Shown here: one piece after another, positions 4,867 to 7,855 of the stretch | How positions within the stretch are numbered: position 1 is the stretch's first letter | Layout: every line of letters starts with the position of its first letter | Source: Elusimicrobiota bacterium | Lineage (GTDB): Bacteria; Elusimicrobiota; Elusimicrobia; Elusimicrobiales; UBA9959 | Direction of reading: 5' to 3' | Length of the DNA: 7,855 bases | Assembly (NCBI GenBank): GCA_022703115.1 | Contig: JAKLEK010000067.1 | Location: forward strand, 1 to 7,855 | The notes under the pieces: model-generated | What the model was told of the DNA's origin: nothing | What the model saw: only the letters and a program-made list of their open reading frames with translations | Database searches by the model: none | Position numbers and translations under genes: made by a program

Positions 4867-6957
4867 TCATTTCTTTCCCGAGGACGGCGGCTCCGGAGCT
4901 TTGGATATCTTAAGCCGCAGTTCGCATCTCAGGCAGCGGCCGGCCTCGCGCAAAGCGTCTTTTTCCTGGTAAGCGCACTCGACCATGTCGAAATTACCGC
5001 GCCGCTTCGAGACTGGAAGCTCGGGTATGGCGGCCCTTTCGCGTCCGCAGAACCCCTCTTCCCGCATGATACAGCCTCCGGCCGCTTCCGGCGCCACGAA
5101 TTCACGGTCTATGACCCCGGTCCCGCCCAGGTACCTGTCCATCGCCGACGCCGCCTTTCTGCCGGCCTGGATGGCCTCGATTATGGAGGCCGGACCGCTC
5201 ACGGCGTCTCCGCCGGCGAAAACGCCTTTCCTGGCACAGGCCGTGGTGGCCGCGTCGGCTACGACACGGCTCTTATTATCCGTGGCCAAAGCGAAACCGG
5301 CCGGGACCGCGGGCACCTGGCCGATGGCGGTTATCACCCGGTCGGCCTTAATGAAAGTGTTGCCGCCTTTTACCGGCACAGGCCGGCGCCGTCCGCTGGC
5401 GTCCGGCTCCCCGAGCTCCATACGGACGCATTCCACGTTCAATTTCTTTCCGGCCTGAACGATCCTTTCCGGCGCGGTGAGGAAGCTGAACTTCACGCCT
5501 TCCTTGACCGCTTCGTCCACTTCTTCGCGCAGGGCCGGCATTTCGCCGCGGGTCCTGCGGTACAGCACGGTCACCTTGCCGGCTCCGGAGCGAAGTGCGG
5601 TCCTGGCCACGTCCATCGCCACATTGCCGCCGCCGACCACCAGCACTTCCCCTCTGATATCCGTCTTGTGGCCGAAACTGACCGCCTGAAGGAAATTTAT
5701 GCCGTCCAGGACCCGCGGATCGTCCTCACCGGGGACGCCCATTTTGGAACCGGCCGGGGCGCCGGTGGCCACGAAAACGGCGTCGAACCCCTTGTCGAAA
5801 AGTCCGTCCAGGGACTCGACCCGCGCGCCGGTCTCGATCCTCACGCCTATTCTCTCTATCTCGGATATCTCTTTTTTCAGGATATTCCTCGGCAGGCGAT
5901 AGGCCGGGATGGCGCTCCTCATCATGCCGCCGGGCTCGCTCAGCGCCTCGAAAACGGTGACGGCGTGTCCGGCCAGACGCAGGTACCAGGCGGCGGTCAG
6001 GCCGGCCGGGCCGGAACCGACCACCGCGGCTTTCCTGCCGGTATCCGGAGCTATCGCCAGCTTGGAACGCCACCTGCCGGAATCCCTCTCGGCCACGAAC
6101 CTCTTCAGCGCCTTCACCGACATCGGCGCGTTAAGGCGGCCGCGCCTGCAAACCTCCTCGCAGGCGTGATTGCACGCGTAACCCAGCGCCAGGGGGAATG
6201 GGACCTTCTCCCTGATGACCTCCAGGGCGTCCTGATAGCGGCCTTCGGCTATAAGTCTTACGTAGCGGGGGATGTCTATGCCCGCAGGGCACGTGCTGGA
6301 GCAGGGAAGGAGTTCCTTCTCGCGGTCCTTCTCCTCAAAACCCGTCCTGTCGCGCAGCGCGCCGGAAGGACAGACCTCCACGCAGGCCAGACAGAACTTG
6401 CAGCCGGCGTCCTTGAGAGGCTTTCCGCCGCCGGTGCCGATAACGGCCTTAACGCCCCGGTTGATGAGGCCTATCGCCCCGGTCTTCCTTACGTCCCTGC
6501 ACATCCGGACGCAGCGGCCGCAAAGGATGCATTTATCCAGGTCCCTGATGATGAACGGTTCCTCTACGGCGGCGGGAGTTCCGCCCGCCTTCCGGACGAA
6601 GCCGGGCAGCAGGTCCTTCGCGCCGACCCAATCGGCCACCTTTTCCAGCTGCGAGGCGCGCTCCGGGGCCCCGGGATAACCGCTGAATATGAGCCACAAT
6701 ATGTTCTTTCTCAGTTCACGAAGACGGCCGGTATCGGTCCGGACGACCATGCCGTCCCTGGCGAGAGTGGTACAGGAAGCCGGCACGCCGCGCACTCCGT
6801 CTATCTCCACCACGCATAAACGGCAGGCGCCTATCGGAGGGATGTCCGGATGATAGCAGAGATTGGGGATGTATATCCCGGCCCGGAGAGCCGCCTCCAG
6901 CACGGTCTCCCCGGCCCTGGCCTCCACCGCTTTTCCGTCTATGGTAAGTTTCATCAT
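4867..6957 (-). CDS. NuoG-type iron-sulfur module fused to GltD/NfnB-type NAD(P)H flavoprotein (Stn-type transhydrogenase subunit C-like)
   Basis: 696 aa, cytoplasmic. Residues 1-65 are a NuoG/HydA-type [2Fe-2S] ferredoxin domain with C34, C45, C48 and C62. Two [4Fe-4S] motifs follow, C143-C146-C149-C153 and C186-C189-C192-C196. A GltD-type N-terminal cluster region has C219/C223 and C262/C266/C270. The flavoprotein part has FAD-binding GSGPAG (314-319), nucleotide-binding GGGNVAMD (442-449) followed by YRR as in NADPH-binding relatives, and the second FAD motif in GVFAGGDA. The C-terminus has a further CxxC (C675, C678). The His/Cys ligand motif normally between the [2Fe-2S] domain and the first [4Fe-4S] pair is absent. 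Inference: with the upstream NuoF-like subunit it moves electrons between NADH, NADPH and ferredoxin, as in the StnABC transhydrogenase; a role in a hydrogenase or formate dehydrogenase complex is the alternative. The ATG at 6957 overlaps the preceding stop (ATGA), so translation is coupled. The frame stays open upstream to 7047, but the homologous domain begins at 6957; ATG 6954 is equally possible. Confidence 0.87.
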   Translation of the reverse strand: MMKLTIDGKAVEARAGETVLEAALRAGIYIPNLCYHPDIPPIGACRLCVVEIDGVRGVPASCTTLARDGMVVRTDTGRLRELRKNILWLIFSGYPGAPERASQLEKVADWVGAKDLLPGFVRKAGGTPAAVEEPFIIRDLDKCILCGRCVRMCRDVRKTGAIGLINRGVKAVIGTGGGKPLKDAGCKFCLACVEVCPSGALRDRTGFEEKDREKELLPCSSTCPAGIDIPRYVRLIAEGRYQDALEVIREKVPFPLALGYACNHACEEVCRRGRLNAPMSVKALKRFVAERDSGRWRSKLAIAPDTGRKAAVVGSGPAGLTAAWYLRLAGHAVTVFEALSEPGGMMRSAIPAYRLPRNILKKEISEIERIGVRIETGARVESLDGLFDKGFDAVFVATGAPAGSKMGVPGEDDPRVLDGINFLQAVSFGHKTDIRGEVLVVGGGNVAMDVARTALRSGAGKVTVLYRRTRGEMPALREEVDEAVKEGVKFSFLTAPERIVQAGKKLNVECVRMELGEPDASGRRRPVPVKGGNTFIKADRVITAIGQVPAVPAGFALATDNKSRVVADAATTACARKGVFAGGDAVSGPASIIEAIQAGRKAASAMDRYLGGTGVIDREFVAPEAAGGCIMREEGFCGRERAAIPELPVSKRRGNFDMVECAYQEKDALREAGRCLRCELRLKISKAPEPPSSGKK

Positions 6958-7855
6958 CTTATGGCCATGGTCGGACACACGCCGATGCAGGCCTTGCACT
7001 TTATGCATTTCGACTTGTCGATGGAAGCGCGTTCCTGCTTCCGCCATTTAACGGCCCCGGCCGGACACACGGCGGCGCAGCGGCCGCATTTCACGCACGT
7101 TCCGGCGTCCACCTCGAACTTCACCATCGCAGTGCAGGCGGAGGAACGGCACTTCCTGTCCTCTATATGTTCCTTATATTCTTCCGGGAAATACTTCAGG
7201 GTGGTCAGCACCGAGTTGGGGGCGGTGTTCCCCAGCCCGCAGAGCGCGGTATCCTTCACGGCCGGCGCCATCTCCCGCAGGAAATCCAGGTGTTCCGGCC
7301 GGCCTTCTCCGGCACAGACGCTTTCCAGAACTTCCAGCATGCGCTTCAGGCCCAGCCTGCACGGCACGCACTTGCCGCAGGATTCGGAAACGGTGAATTC
7401 AAGGAAGAACCTGGCCATGTCCACCATGCAGGTCAGTTTGTCCATCACCACCATACCGCCCGATCCCATGATCGCGCCGGTGCTGTTGATGGACTCGTAA
7501 TCGATGGGCGTATCCAGAAGGCTTTCCGGCAGGCATCCCCCGGAGGGACCGCCGATCTGAACGCCCTTGAAACCTATGTTCCTTCGCAGCATCCCGCCGC
7601 CGGGGCCGAATATGAGCTGCCGGAGCGTGGTGCCCATTGGCACTTCGACCAGGCCGGTGTTCCTGACCTTGCCGGCCAGCGCGAAAACCTTTGTGCCCTT
7701 GCTCCCCTCCGGGCCTATGGAAGAGAACCACGCCGCGCCCTTCAGCATGACGGGGCCGACGTTGGCGAAAGTCTCCACGTTATTGATGACCGTGGGCTCC
7801 CCCCACAATCCCTTCTGCGCCGGGAACGGAGGGCGCGGCACGGGAGTGCCGCGGC
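6954..7855 (-). CDS. NuoF/HydB-type NADH-binding flavoprotein with C-terminal 2x[4Fe-4S] domain (partial at right edge)
   Basis: The frame is open to the right edge, so only the C-terminal ~300 residues are present; the FMN/NADH-binding first part lies outside. The visible part opens with PFPAQKGLWGEPTVINNVET, a signature of NuoF/HydB/HndC proteins. It continues with the SLBB-like region (GTKVFALAGKV, VEVPMGTTLRQLI, GGPSGGCLP) and the N3-type [4Fe-4S] site SCGKCVPC with its distal cysteine in ALCGLG. The tail has CRSSAC and two ferredoxin motifs, CVKCGRCAAVC and CIKCKACIGVC, which complex-I NuoF lacks and HydB/HndC/StnB-type subunits carry. Family knowledge: this subunit exchanges electrons between NAD(H) and iron-sulfur chains, and in several complexes holds the flavin that bifurcates to ferredoxin. 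It overlaps the next gene by 4 bp (ATGA), so the two form one operon. The internal GTG at 7841 is not the start. Confidence 0.9.
   Translation of the reverse strand, partial: RGTPVPRPPFPAQKGLWGEPTVINNVETFANVGPVMLKGAAWFSSIGPEGSKGTKVFALAGKVRNTGLVEVPMGTTLRQLIFGPGGGMLRRNIGFKGVQIGGPSGGCLPESLLDTPIDYESINSTGAIMGSGGMVVMDKLTCMVDMARFFLEFTVSESCGKCVPCRLGLKRMLEVLESVCAGEGRPEHLDFLREMAPAVKDTALCGLGNTAPNSVLTTLKYFPEEYKEHIEDRKCRSSACTAMVKFEVDAGTCVKCGRCAAVCPAGAVKWRKQERASIDKSKCIKCKACIGVCPTMAIR

Noticed and set aside
4819..6819. 666-aa open frame on the + strand
   Set aside because: It is antisense to the iron-sulfur flavoprotein gene, has no recognisable domain or ribosome-binding site, and reflects GC-rich codon bias. 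The minus-strand frame carries many intact motifs.
6958..7047. 30-residue N-terminal extension of the iron-sulfur flavoprotein
   Set aside because: It lies inside the coding end of the NuoF-like gene in another frame. The ferredoxin domain begins at 6957, where the ATGA overlap sits.

Overview
The window looks like chromosome from a GC-rich anaerobic bacterium. The anaerobic call rests mainly on the right-hand end: a NuoF/HydB-type flavoprotein with extra ferredoxin domains, next to a fusion of a NuoG-type iron-sulfur module and a GltD/NfnB-type flavoprotein. Such proteins occur in fermentative and acetogenic anaerobes that shuttle electrons between NADH, NADPH and ferredoxin. Isoleucine ATA codons are frequent despite the high GC, which is unusual for common high-GC proteobacteria. 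An uncultured lineage such as Elusimicrobiota is possible, but that placement is a low-confidence guess. No rRNA, tRNA, CRISPR array or intact transposase was seen.

Layout from left to right. (1) The C-terminal end of a WYL-domain regulator (+) runs into the window and overlaps, tail to tail, the end of a GYF_2 / receiver / tail-anchor protein (-). (2) About 190 bp separate that gene from two small unknown genes on the + strand. This stretch holds a strong sigma-70-type promoter for the receiver gene, an 11-bp perfect inverted repeat just upstream of it, and a possible 19-codon leader ORF. (3) A 165-bp non-coding element with 19-bp perfect terminal inverted repeats and TTAG flanks (MITE-like) sits between the second small gene and rlmB. 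Its right-hand target duplication contains the rlmB stop codon. (4) rlmB (23S rRNA 2'-O-methyltransferase) is downstream of, and probably co-translated with, a 531-aa secreted/membrane protein of unknown role. (5) A 258-bp intergenic stretch carries two perfect TATAAT boxes and a nested-stem structure. (6) The electron-transfer gene pair runs leftward off the right edge; the two reading frames overlap by ATGA.

How the genes may work together. The right-hand pair most resembles subunits B and C of an Stn-family (Sporomusa-type Nfn) transhydrogenase, or of a related bifurcating hydrogenase or formate dehydrogenase module. The deciding genes (NuoE-like or catalytic subunits) would lie beyond the right edge. 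rlmB is ordinary housekeeping. The receiver protein and the 531-aa protein are membrane-associated proteins of unusual architecture with no assigned function. Nothing in the window is a clear defence system or biosynthetic cluster.
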